41,766 nt of DNA, from contig JAVCCG010000110.1 of NCBI GenBank assembly GCA_030765605.1, positions 1 through 41,766 of the forward strand, given 5' to 3'. The notes beneath the pieces were generated by a model that was not told where the DNA came from, searched no databases, and worked only from the letters and a program-made list of their open reading frames with translations. Below are positions 25,091 through 33,181 of this stretch, in pieces; position 1 is the first letter of the stretch; each line of letters begins with the position of its first letter. This DNA is from Candidatus Alcyoniella australis. Lineage in GTDB: Bacteria; Lernaellota; Lernaellaia; JAVCCG01; Alcyoniellaceae. Made by a program: the position numbers and the translations under genes.

Positions 25091-26125
25091 TTAGCCGAAG
25101 AAGGCCCGTGCCACCTCGTACAACTCGGCCGGAACCTCTTTGATCCCCTCCCTGACAATCGACAGGTCGACGGAGGTGAAGTGGCCGTTGGTGCGCGAGG
25201 CCATCATGCCAAACTGCCCTTGCTTGATCATCTCCACGGCCATCACACCATACTGCGTGGCCAAGTTGCGGTCGTAGGCCGTGGGCGTGCCGCCGCGCTG
25301 GGTGTGTCCCAGGTTGGTGACCCTGGCGTCGAACCCAGTGGCGTCGCGTAGCTTACGCGAGAGCACCTCGCCGATACCGCCGAGGGTGACGTGGCCGAAC
25401 TCGTCGATCGAAGCGCCCTGGGTGATCAGCTTTTCGCCGTCCGCCTCGTCGAACTTGGCCCCCTCGCTGACCGCCACGATCGAGAAGTTTTTACCGCGGT
25501 TGTGGCGGCGGATGATCAGGTTGGCCACCTCGCTGAGTTTGAACGGGAATTCGGGAATCAACGTCACGTCCGCGCCGCCGGCCATCCCGGCGCGCAGGGC
25601 GATCCACCCCGCATGGCGACCCATCACCTCGACGATCATCACGCGGTTGTGACTCTCGGCCGTGGTGTGGATACGGTCGATGGCCTCGGTGGCCACGGTT
25701 ACCGCGGTGTCGAAACCGATGGTGACGTCGGTGCCCATCAGGTCGTTGTCAATGGTTTTGGGTACGCCGACCACCGGGACGTTCATCTCGTGGAGCTTCG
25801 AGGCCACGCCCAGGGTGTCCTCGCCGCCGATGGCCACCAGCGCGTCCAGGTGCAGGTGCTCGATGTTCTTCTGAACGACCTTGGGCCCCTCTTCGTCTTT
25901 AAACGGATTAGTCCGGCTGGTGCCCAGGATCGTGCCGCCCTTGGGCAGAATTCCCGAGACGCTGCGCAGGTCCAGCTCGCGTGCGTTGAGCTGCATTAAT
26001 CCCTTCCAACCGCTGAGGATACCCAGGCAGTCCCAACCATAGATTTTGGACTTGCGTACTACCGCCCGGATCGCTGCATTCAGGCCGGGACAGTCGCCTC
26101 CTCCAGTCAAAATTCCGATTCTCAC
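25091..26125 (-). CDS. 6-phosphofructokinase, predicted pyrophosphate-dependent
   Basis: The 344-residue protein starts at GTG with AAAGGAGG five bases upstream. It has the phosphofructokinase fold signatures TGGGDCPGLNA at the N-terminus, PKTIDND at residues 122-128, GFDTA, and MGRHAGW at 168-174. It converts fructose 6-phosphate to fructose 1,6-bisphosphate. The residues that in E. coli PfkA are Gly104 and Gly124 (GGDGS and PGTIDND) are here D103 in GGEDT and K123 in PKTIDND. An acidic residue at the first position with lysine at the second is the known signature of pyrophosphate-dependent enzymes, such as that of Amycolatopsis; ATP-dependent actinobacterial relatives have GGEGT. The reaction would then be reversible. 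Donor choice is therefore a prediction from two residues. Confidence 0.92.
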   Translation of the reverse strand: MRIGILTGGGDCPGLNAAIRAVVRKSKIYGWDCLGILSGWKGLMQLNARELDLRSVSGILPKGGTILGTSRTNPFKDEEGPKVVQKNIEHLHLDALVAIGGEDTLGVASKLHEMNVPVVGVPKTIDNDLMGTDVTIGFDTAVTVATEAIDRIHTTAESHNRVMIVEVMGRHAGWIALRAGMAGGADVTLIPEFPFKLSEVANLIIRRHNRGKNFSIVAVSEGAKFDEADGEKLITQGASIDEFGHVTLGGIGEVLSRKLRDATGFDARVTNLGHTQRGGTPTAYDRNLATQYGVMAVEMIKQGQFGMMASRTNGHFTSVDLSIVREGIKEVPAELYEVARAFFG

Positions 26126-26171
26126 AGGGTCCTCCTTTTAAATACCTTGACCCGTCCGCACCGAGCTTGCG

Positions 26172-26201
26172 ATATTAGTGCGGCCCTTCCGCTGATGTCA
26201 A
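26172..26201 (-). promoter_or_regulatory. Sigma70-like promoter for the phosphofructokinase gene
   Basis: On the minus strand a perfect TTGACA (26196-26201) is followed after 18 bases by TAATAT (26172-26177, 4 of 6 matches to TATAAT). Transcription would begin near 26165, about 40 bases before the GTG start. It lies in the 107-base gap between the divergent phosphofructokinase and rsmI genes. Confidence 0.55.
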
Positions 26202-26232
26202 CACGGCAAACAAGACGGCAGAGAACTAATAA

Positions 26233-27084
26233 ATGCTTGAATCTAAAGGAACACTGTATATCGTCGCCACGCCTCTGGGCAACCGCGACGACATCACCTT
26301 GCGTGCTGTAGAACTCTTGGCCCAGGCCGATTTGGTCTGCGCCGAGGACACTCGCGAGGCCGCACGACTGTTCGCCCACCACAATATAAAAAACAAGCTC
26401 ATCAGTCTGTACGAACACAACGAGCAGCAGCGAATCGAACCGATTCTGGAGCGGCTGCTGCAGGGGCAGCGGGTGGCGCTGATCAGCGACGCGGGAACTC
26501 CGGGATTGAGCGACCCGGGGTACCGCCTGATCGGCGCGGCCCTCGAGCGCGGGATCGAGGTCCGGCCGCTGCCCGGTCCGGCGGCGCTGATCGCCGCGCT
26601 GTCGGCCTCGGGCCTGCCGATGGAACGTTTTTGCTTCACCAGTTTTTTACCGCGCAAGGGAGCCCGGCGGTTGCAGCGGCTGGCGCAACTGGCAGTCTTT
26701 CCCGGGACAGTTGTGATCTACGAGTCGCCGCGGCGGCTGGCCCAACTCTGCGGCCAGGCCCTGCCGATCTTCGGCGACCGCCGGGCCGTGTTGGCCCGGG
26801 AACTGACCAAGCAACACGAGCAGTTCGTGCGCAGTCGACTCAGCGAACTTGAGCGGCTTTACCACGACGAGCCGCCACGGGGCGAGGTCACGCTATTGAT
26901 CGCACCGCCCGAGGACCATGAGCTCTCGGCCGAGGCATTGCGGCCGCTGCTGCTGCGCGCTCGTCGGCCCGATGAGCCGCCGTCCAAGGCCGCCTCGCGG
27001 ATCGCCCGCGAGTTCGGCCTGCCGCGCTCCGAGGTCTACGCGATTCTCACCGGACAGAGCGATTCAACATCAGAGGAGGAATAG
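26233..27084 (+). CDS. rsmI: 16S rRNA (cytidine(1402)-2'-O)-methyltransferase RsmI
   Basis: The 283-residue protein has the tetrapyrrole-methylase (SAM-dependent) fold with typical RsmI motifs: LYIVATPLGNRDDITLRA near the N-terminus, CAEDTR, LISDAGTPGLSDPG, PLPGPAALIAALSASGLP and the FLPRKG loop, then YESPRRL and ARELTKQHEQ. It 2'-O-methylates C1402 in the decoding centre of 16S rRNA. Length and motif order are normal for the family. It is divergent from the phosphofructokinase gene and directly adjoins the 60-residue gene downstream. Confidence 0.95.
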   Translation: MLESKGTLYIVATPLGNRDDITLRAVELLAQADLVCAEDTREAARLFAHHNIKNKLISLYEHNEQQRIEPILERLLQGQRVALISDAGTPGLSDPGYRLIGAALERGIEVRPLPGPAALIAALSASGLPMERFCFTSFLPRKGARRLQRLAQLAVFPGTVVIYESPRRLAQLCGQALPIFGDRRAVLARELTKQHEQFVRSRLSELERLYHDEPPRGEVTLLIAPPEDHELSAEALRPLLLRARRPDEPPSKAASRIAREFGLPRSEVYAILTGQSDSTSEEE

Positions 27085-27267
27085 ATGACAACCAGTAAAT
27101 CCGAGATCGAGGCTGCGGTCAGGCGCGCCAGCCGTCAGGGAAAACTCTCGTGCAAGACCGCGTTCAAACTCGCCGAAAGTCTGGCCGTCACGCCGCGCAA
27201 AGTCGGGGCCGTGGCCAACGAGCTGAAGATTAAAATCGTCGGCTGTCAGCTCGGACTGTTCAAGTAG
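27085..27267 (+). CDS. Small 60-residue conserved-looking protein, function unknown
   Basis: The ATG follows the rsmI stop immediately and has GAGGAGGA four to five bases upstream, one of the strongest ribosome sites in the window, so this is a real small gene. The protein is basic and helical: an amphipathic N-terminal helix, a central KLSCKTAFKLAESLAVTPRKVG segment resembling a helix-turn-helix, and a C-terminal KIKIVGCQLGLF strand. I recall small proteins ending in a CQLGCF-like motif in other deltaproteobacterial-type genomes; here the second cysteine is leucine. The function is not known to me. Its last 8 bases overlap the end of the convergent nitrilase-family gene. Confidence 0.8.
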   Translation: MTTSKSEIEAAVRRASRQGKLSCKTAFKLAESLAVTPRKVGAVANELKIKIVGCQLGLFK

Positions 27268-28054
27268 TCCGGTACAGCTCGGGCCGCCGCCGCTGGAGTA
27301 AATGATCGCGCGGGGTCAGGTGCTTGTCGTCGGCCTGGCGCGGATCAATATCCACGAGCAACGTGCGGCTCCGTTTGCCGTCGGCGCGCGCCAGCACCCG
27401 GCCGTCCGGGGCCACGATTTGGCTGCGGCCGGTGAAGGTCAGCTCCTGGTCGTCCACGCGCTCGATGCCGATGCGGTTGGCCGTGGCGATGAACAGCCTG
27501 TTCTCCAGCGCGCGGGTGATCGACGCATTCTGGAAATAGGGCAGCACCAGATTGGCCGGGTGGGCGATAAGCTGCGCGCCGGCCAGCACTAGGCTACGCG
27601 CCGATTCGGGGAAGGCCCAGTCGAAACAGATCATTATCCCCAGTCTCAGTCCGGGCAGGTCGAAGACCCTAAAGCCGCTGTCGCCGGGGTCGAACAGGCT
27701 GTGCTCGCGGTCGAACAGGTGGGTCTTGCGATAGACCCCGACCAGCCCCTCGGGGCCCACGAGCATCGCCGAGTTGTAAATCCGGTCTTCACATAGTTCG
27801 GGAAAACCGGCCACAATGTGCATTGAGCTGCGCCGGGCCAGGCGCTTAAGCAGCTCGAAGCTCGGCGCGCCGGGTGCGGCCGGTTCGGCCAGCGGCAGCA
27901 GGCTTGCACGGTCGGCGAATAAATAGCCGCTGGTGACCAGCTCGGGCAGCACCGCCAGCTCGACGTCGATTGTACGCAAACGGCGCTCGATGCGCCGCAG
28001 GTTTTCCTCGCGTTGGCCGTTGAGCACGTCGATTTGCACCACTGCGATCTTCAT
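27260..28054 (-). CDS. Nitrilase-superfamily carbon-nitrogen hydrolase (amidohydrolase)
   Basis: The start ATG at 28054 gives MKIAVVQIDV, the normal beginning of the family; the frame is open 78 bases further but that extension does not look like family sequence. The 264-residue protein has the Glu-Lys-Cys catalytic triad: E38 in LPELVTSGY, K110 in YRKTHLF and C143 in MICFDWAFPE. The ENRLFIATANRIG motif follows. Members hydrolyse amides such as N-carbamoyl compounds, omega-amides or deaminated glutathione, and a few act in the reverse direction. The subfamily cannot be decided from sequence alone; the size fits the N-carbamoylputrescine/omega-amidase branches. It is divergent from the lytic transglycosylase gene. 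Confidence 0.9.
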   Translation of the reverse strand: MKIAVVQIDVLNGQREENLRRIERRLRTIDVELAVLPELVTSGYLFADRASLLPLAEPAAPGAPSFELLKRLARRSSMHIVAGFPELCEDRIYNSAMLVGPEGLVGVYRKTHLFDREHSLFDPGDSGFRVFDLPGLRLGIMICFDWAFPESARSLVLAGAQLIAHPANLVLPYFQNASITRALENRLFIATANRIGIERVDDQELTFTGRSQIVAPDGRVLARADGKRSRTLLVDIDPRQADDKHLTPRDHLLQRRRPELYRTT

Positions 28055-28131
28055 CAATCCGATTTTTAGCCATCTGGCGGCTGTGGGGCAAGCGATTGTG
28101 CTGCGCCGCGCGTTGTGATACCCCCAAGACA

Positions 28132-30333
28132 ATGCTCAGACCCCGTATTTTTCGCGTGCTGTTGGTCGTGCTGCTGGCGCTGTCTTGCACGGCTGCGGCC
28201 GATTCTGATCAATCCCGGATCGAGTTGTGCCGCAGCGAGTTCAACGCGGCCCACTCGGCCTTTGAGCGCGGCCGTTATGATCGGGCCCTGGCCGGGTTCG
28301 AGGGTCTGTGCGGGCGCTACGCGGAAATGGAGGATTACCTGCTGTACTACGCTGCGCTGTGTGCCCAGCGGCTGGACAGTCCAGGGCAGGTGCTCGATTT
28401 CGCCCAGCGGCTGATCGAGCTGGATGGGTACAGCCGACTTGTGGAGCAGGCGCAGGAACTACAGCTCTACGCGCTGATCGATCTGGGGAGCTACTCCCGG
28501 GCCGAGCAGCTCGCCACGCAGCAGCTCGAAGCGCAGGAGCATCCCGGCGACTCACGGCTGCGCTTTATCCGCGCGCGAGCCCTGGAGGGGCGCGGCCAAT
28601 ACGCGGCCGCGGCTCACGAGTACTTGCTGCTCACCGCGATGTTCAAGGGAAATCGTTGGCACGACGAGGCACAGCAGCGGCTGCGGTTGCTGCAAAGTCG
28701 TGAACTCGCGTCCCAACCAAAGCTCTCGTCGCAGGAACTACTCGAGGTGGCGCGCAGCCACTTTGGCCGCGATCATCCGCGGACCGCGGGCTATTACGGT
28801 CAGCAGCTTATCGAGCGTGGGGCGCGTGGGGCCGCGGCGGCCGAGGCCACGGTCTACTACGCCAATCGATTGAGCAAGTCGCGCAACAGGCGCGATCGCG
28901 ACAAGGCGTTGGAGCTGTTCAACAAGGTGCTCGCCGAGTATAAGCAGCACGAGCAGTGGGTGGCCGCGGCGCTCTACCTCTCGACGCCGCTGCTCTCCGA
29001 CTCCGAGGCCGACCAACGCAAGGCCGCGTTGTTGGAGCGCTACCCCCAGAGCCACTGGGCAGCCTGGGCTGCCTACGACTTGGCGGACGCGGCTTGGGAC
29101 GCTCACGATTTCGTTTCAGCGGCAGAGCTGTTTTTGTACTGCGCCGAGAATTTCGAGCAGTTCGAGCGTCGGGGGGATGCCCTGTGGCGCGGCGGCTTTG
29201 CCTCGTACATGACCGGGCAGTACAGCAACGCGGTGCGGGCGCTGGAGGCATCGGCCGATGTGGAAAGCGACTCTGAGGACGTGCAGCGCGCCCTGTTCTG
29301 GGCGGCCCGTGCTTGTGAGGCGCGCGGCGACCGGCCCGGCGCGGCCCTGGGCTACTTCGCGGTGCTCGACCAGGGGCCGCACGAGTACTACGGTCTGCTG
29401 GCGCGTGAACGACTGCGGTCCATGGGCGTGCCGCCGCTGGTCCGCTCCGAGCGATTCGATTTGGGCGGCGCGGCCCCGTCCCTGGGCGCGCTGGCGCCCG
29501 CGGGCATGGCCCTGCCCACGACGGACGATGCAGCGGGGTTGGTCCACACGGCGCAGGCGCAAGAGGAGGGATTCGCGGCCTTCCATTTGCTGCGGCTGCG
29601 CGAGCAGCTGGCCATGGGGTTGATCGATCAGGCCCAGCTCGAGGTGCAGGCGCTGCGCAGCGCGCGGGACTACGGCGGAGTAAGCGCATCGGCTTTGCTC
29701 TCTGAGGCGCTGTGGGACGAGCAGCAGCTGCTGAGCAGTCTGATCGTGGCCAACTACGCGCAGCGCCTGGCCGGGCTCAGCGGGTTGCCCGATCCCCATG
29801 GCGTGCTGTGGAGCCTGCGGCTGCCCAAGCCGTACTTTGAGACGGTCAAGTTGATGGCCGAGGACAACGGCGTGGATCCCTACCTGATGATGGGGTTGAT
29901 GCGCCAGGAGAGCGCGTTCCAAAGCGGGGTCACCAGCCGTTCGGGCGCGCGCGGCCTGATGCAGGTTATGCCCTCCACGGGTAAGTACATCGCGCGCAAG
30001 CTCGGCGTGCTCGAGCGCTACAAGCACGCCTTGCTGTACCAGCCCGATGTGTCGATCGCCCTGGGCTGCTGGTACATCGGGCATTTGCAGGGAATCGCGG
30101 ACAACGACGCGGTGCGCACCGTGGCCTCGTACAACGGCGGTCCGGGCAACGCGGCCAAGTGGTGGCCGCGCTTTTCCGGGATGGAGCAGGCCGCGGCCGT
30201 GGAGCTGATCCCACTGCGCGAGACGCGCAACTACGTCAAATACGTTATGCGCAACTGGAGCCTGTACCGCGAGCGCTATTTAAGCTACGACCCGAATCCG
30301 CCGATCCGGCTGCTGCTGACGACCGTCGATTGA
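28132..30333 (+). CDS. Soluble lytic murein transglycosylase (Slt-type)
   Basis: The ATG at 28132 is chosen because it gives a good signal peptide: basic MLRPR, then a hydrophobic core and a cut near TAAADS. The mature part begins with a long alpha-helical, TPR-like superhelix (about residues 30-530). A C-terminal SLT (GH23) domain follows, with the catalytic glutamate E593 in RQESAFQ, then SRSGARGLMQVMPSTG and ASYNGGPGNA. The layout and 733-residue length match periplasmic Slt70-like enzymes, which cleave peptidoglycan glycan strands to 1,6-anhydromuramyl products. It heads a same-strand run of genes through alaS, although transcription units cannot be separated by eye. Confidence 0.93.
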   Translation: MLRPRIFRVLLVVLLALSCTAAADSDQSRIELCRSEFNAAHSAFERGRYDRALAGFEGLCGRYAEMEDYLLYYAALCAQRLDSPGQVLDFAQRLIELDGYSRLVEQAQELQLYALIDLGSYSRAEQLATQQLEAQEHPGDSRLRFIRARALEGRGQYAAAAHEYLLLTAMFKGNRWHDEAQQRLRLLQSRELASQPKLSSQELLEVARSHFGRDHPRTAGYYGQQLIERGARGAAAAEATVYYANRLSKSRNRRDRDKALELFNKVLAEYKQHEQWVAAALYLSTPLLSDSEADQRKAALLERYPQSHWAAWAAYDLADAAWDAHDFVSAAELFLYCAENFEQFERRGDALWRGGFASYMTGQYSNAVRALEASADVESDSEDVQRALFWAARACEARGDRPGAALGYFAVLDQGPHEYYGLLARERLRSMGVPPLVRSERFDLGGAAPSLGALAPAGMALPTTDDAAGLVHTAQAQEEGFAAFHLLRLREQLAMGLIDQAQLEVQALRSARDYGGVSASALLSEALWDEQQLLSSLIVANYAQRLAGLSGLPDPHGVLWSLRLPKPYFETVKLMAEDNGVDPYLMMGLMRQESAFQSGVTSRSGARGLMQVMPSTGKYIARKLGVLERYKHALLYQPDVSIALGCWYIGHLQGIADNDAVRTVASYNGGPGNAAKWWPRFSGMEQAAAVELIPLRETRNYVKYVMRNWSLYRERYLSYDPNPPIRLLLTTVD

Positions 30334-30365
30334 CAGCCCCTCGGACGGCATCTAAATTGGGCCAA

Positions 30366-31328
30366 ATGCCGATCAACCGCCGCATACCGCTCCCCGGACT
30401 CACCATTGGAAACGCTCAGGACCAATCCGCACTGACGGGCGTCACGGTGATGCTGACCGTTGATGGGGCAGTGGCCGGAATGGACGTGCGCGGGTTTGCC
30501 GCGGGCACGCGCCAGTGCGACTCGTTGGACGTGCTGCACGTGGTCCAGCGCGTGCACGGCCTGTGCTTTGCCGGCGGCAGCGCCTTTGGCACCGGCGCCT
30601 CGACCGGCGTGCTCGACTATCTGGCCGAGCGCGAGATCGGCCAGAACACGGTCTACGCCCAGGTGCCGATCGTGCCCTGCGCCGTGGTCTTCGACCTGGG
30701 GTTGGGCGACGCGCGGGCGCGGCCCACTCCGCAGATGGCGCGTCAAGCGTGCGAGTCCGCGTCCGCGGATTATCAGGTCGGCGCAATCGGCGCGGGGACC
30801 GGCATTGCCGTGGGCAAGTACCTGGGTATCGAGCAGGCGATGAAATCGGGGATCGGCTCGGCGAGCGTGGAATCCGGCGAGCTGATCGTCTTCGCCCTGG
30901 CCGTGGTCAACGCCTTTGGCTGCGTCTACGACCCGACCGGCTGCCGACCCGTTGCCGGCGCGCGCGACCCGCAAAGCCCGGGCGAGATATTCACTCCGGA
31001 CCGACTGGCCTATGACGCGGATTCGCGCCTGGGGCCGGTCGAGAACACGGTGCTGGTCGCGGTGTTCACCAACGCAGCGCTGGACAAGATCGAGGCCAAC
31101 CGCGTGGCGCGCATGGCCCAGGCCGGTATGGCGCGTTGTGTGGTCCCGGCCTGGAGCCCCTACGACGGCGACATCGTTTTTGCCCTGTCCCTGGGCCAGG
31201 TGAGCGCCGACCAGACGCGGGTCGGAGTGCTGGCCGCCGACGCGGTATCCGGGGCGATTATCGACGCGGTGCGCAGCGCGCCCAGCGGCGGCGGGCTGAT
31301 CAGCGCCACTGAATTCGGGAGCGCATAA
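30366..31328 (+). CDS. P1/S58 family peptidase (DmpA-like)
   Basis: The ATG at 30366 gives the family-like start (INRRIPLPGLTIGNAQD); a longer frame upstream would run into the transglycosylase gene. The 320-residue protein has CFAGGSAFGTGASTGVLDYL, VGAIGAGTGIAVGK, SGELIVFALAVVNAFG and YDGDIVFALSLG, the pattern of short P1-family peptidases. These are Ntn-like enzymes that self-cleave and release N-terminal residues from small peptides, as in DmpA and beta-aminopeptidases. The self-cleavage site is probably at or near ENTV (E226-N227-T228), which aligns with the usual processed junction; this is inference. No signal peptide is visible. Confidence 0.85.
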   Translation: MPINRRIPLPGLTIGNAQDQSALTGVTVMLTVDGAVAGMDVRGFAAGTRQCDSLDVLHVVQRVHGLCFAGGSAFGTGASTGVLDYLAEREIGQNTVYAQVPIVPCAVVFDLGLGDARARPTPQMARQACESASADYQVGAIGAGTGIAVGKYLGIEQAMKSGIGSASVESGELIVFALAVVNAFGCVYDPTGCRPVAGARDPQSPGEIFTPDRLAYDADSRLGPVENTVLVAVFTNAALDKIEANRVARMAQAGMARCVVPAWSPYDGDIVFALSLGQVSADQTRVGVLAADAVSGAIIDAVRSAPSGGGLISATEFGSA

Positions 31329-32717
31329 GTGAAGTTCAAATCGGTTTTGGCGCTGATCGCCATCCTGGTGGTGGTCGCAGCGGTGATCCACCTGTCGCAC
31401 AAGCGCGAGCAGCTGCTTGTGCAACAGGATCTGCACGAGCAGCACGCGGCCCTGGCGCGGCTGGTCGAACTGCCCGAACGGCCGCAGCAGATCAAGGGTG
31501 AGACGGTGACGGTCGAGCGCGATCAGACCGTGTACCAGATCCTGCTCGACAGGGGAGTGACCGCGACCGAGATCCACGCTCTGCTCGGCGCCGCATCCGA
31601 GCACTACGATCTGGCTAAAGTCCGCGTGGGCGATAAGCTGCTGCTCGACGTTCAGGGCGAGCCCGCACGGCTGATGAGCCTGGTCTACGAGCCCGACGAC
31701 GAGCGCACGCTGATCGTAAGCCGCAATGACGAGGGATTCGTCGCGCAGATGCGCGAGATGGAACTCGACGTGCTGCTCACCCCCTACAGCTTCAAGGTCG
31801 AGAACAGTTTGTGGTGGGACGCCAAGCAATCGGGGCTGGACGACCGCACCACCGGCAACCTGATCGAGATCTTCGAGTACGACATCGACTTTTTCATGGA
31901 GCAACAACCGGGCGATGACTACACGCTGTTGCTCGAGCACAAGTACGATCACGGACGATTCTACAAGTACGGCGGGATTGTCTCGGCGGTGGCCGTGGTG
32001 CACGACGAGCCGCACTCCGCGGTGTCTTGGACCGACCCCCAGGGCAAGGCCGGCTGGTACAACCTCGCGGGCGAGGGTCTGCGCCGGGCGTTCCTCAAGG
32101 CTCCGCTGAACTATCGCCGGATCAGCTCGGGCTACACCATGCATCGCAAGCATCCGATTTTGGGCATCGTGCGGCCGCATCAGGGGATCGACTACGCCGC
32201 ACCCACCGGCACGCCGGTGCGCGCGGTGGCCGACGGCACCGTGGTCTTTGCCGGGCGCAAGGGCGGCTACGGCAGGTACGTCGAGATCCGGCACATCAAC
32301 AACTACAACACCTGCTATGCCCACCTGAGCAAGTACGGACGCGGGGTCAAGCGCGGCGTGCGCGTCAAACAGGGGCAGGTGATCGGCTACGTGGGCTCCA
32401 GCGGAATGTCCACCGGGCCGCACCTGGACTTCCGCATGAAGAAGAACGGGCACTTCGTCAATCCATTGCGCGAGAAGCTGCCCTCGACCGAGCCGCTCAA
32501 GCCCGAATATTTGACGCAGTTCCAGCAGTACGCGCGCGAGCGCATGGCGCAGATGAACCTCGATCAAAACGCACAGCCCCTGACGCCGCCGTCCGGACGG
32601 AGCGTTGAGGTCGCGGAGCAGCCCGTTGTTGCGAACGAGCCCACGCCGCAGCCCGATGCAGCGGAGCAAGGGCTGCCGACCAACCCCCACGACTCGGGCG
32701 CCACAGGAGGCGAGTGA
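31329..32717 (+). CDS. M23-family peptidoglycan metallopeptidase, membrane-anchored
   Basis: Translation starts at GTG directly after the previous stop. Residues about 5-22 are a hydrophobic signal anchor. A region at about 55-110 resembles an OapA or LysM-like fold (GETVTVERDQTVYQILLDRG). The C-terminal LytM/M23 domain has the zinc ligands H284 and D288 in PHQGIDYAAP, H332 in CYAHLSKYG and H365-L-D367 in HLDFRM. Such enzymes cleave peptide cross-links in peptidoglycan, or regulate amidases when inactive; all ligands are present here, so activity is expected. A tail of about 60 residues rich in P, A, Q and E follows the domain. The stop overlaps the start of pgpA. Confidence 0.92.
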   Translation: MKFKSVLALIAILVVVAAVIHLSHKREQLLVQQDLHEQHAALARLVELPERPQQIKGETVTVERDQTVYQILLDRGVTATEIHALLGAASEHYDLAKVRVGDKLLLDVQGEPARLMSLVYEPDDERTLIVSRNDEGFVAQMREMELDVLLTPYSFKVENSLWWDAKQSGLDDRTTGNLIEIFEYDIDFFMEQQPGDDYTLLLEHKYDHGRFYKYGGIVSAVAVVHDEPHSAVSWTDPQGKAGWYNLAGEGLRRAFLKAPLNYRRISSGYTMHRKHPILGIVRPHQGIDYAAPTGTPVRAVADGTVVFAGRKGGYGRYVEIRHINNYNTCYAHLSKYGRGVKRGVRVKQGQVIGYVGSSGMSTGPHLDFRMKKNGHFVNPLREKLPSTEPLKPEYLTQFQQYARERMAQMNLDQNAQPLTPPSGRSVEVAEQPVVANEPTPQPDAAEQGLPTNPHDSGATGGE

Positions 32718-33181
32718 TGAACGCCAAAGAACGCATGCTGTACTTCATTGCCACCGGCGCGGGCCTGGGCGAGGCGCCGATCATCAGCGGCACTTTCGGC
32801 ACGCTGGCCGGCATCCCGGTTTGGATCATTTTCTATCAGCTGGGATGGCCGCTGTACGCCCTGAGCACGATCGCGCTGCTGTTCATCGGCGTGCTCGCCG
32901 CAGCCTGGGCCGAGGGACATTTCGGCAAGAAGGACGCGGGCCAGATCGTGATCGACGAGGTGGTCGGATTCCTAGTGACGATGCTGCTCGCGCCGTTTAC
33001 TTTGCGCGCGGCGATATACGGTTTTCTGCTGTTCCGCTTTTTCGACATCGTCAAACCGTTTCCAGCACGGCGTATCGACAAACGGCTCGGCGGCGGCTGG
33101 GGCGTGATGCTCGACGACGTGTTCGCCGGGCTCTACGCCGGCATCGCCATGCAGCTGCTGCTCTGCGCCGGATGGATCTAA
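32717..33181 (+). CDS. pgpA: Phosphatidylglycerophosphatase A
   Basis: The ATG at 32717 is chosen over an adjacent GTG three bases upstream because AGGAGG at 32705-32710 is then six bases away. The 154-residue inner-membrane protein has the PgpA signatures ATGAGLGEAPIISGTFGTLAG, the catalytic IVIDEVVG and FRFFDIVKPFPARRID, with a final GWGVMLDDVFAGLYAG. It dephosphorylates phosphatidylglycerol phosphate in glycerophospholipid synthesis. Membrane helices are visible around residues 30-65 and 80-100. Its placement ahead of cinA, thpR and recA is seen in several deltaproteobacterial-type genomes. Confidence 0.94.
   Translation: MNAKERMLYFIATGAGLGEAPIISGTFGTLAGIPVWIIFYQLGWPLYALSTIALLFIGVLAAAWAEGHFGKKDAGQIVIDEVVGFLVTMLLAPFTLRAAIYGFLLFRFFDIVKPFPARRIDKRLGGGWGVMLDDVFAGLYAGIAMQLLLCAGWI

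Noticed and set aside
30285-32690. Long open frame antisense to the P1 peptidase and M23 peptidase genes
   Set aside because: High GC content leaves long stop-free antisense frames; this one has no protein motifs, while the plus-strand genes have intact family signatures.
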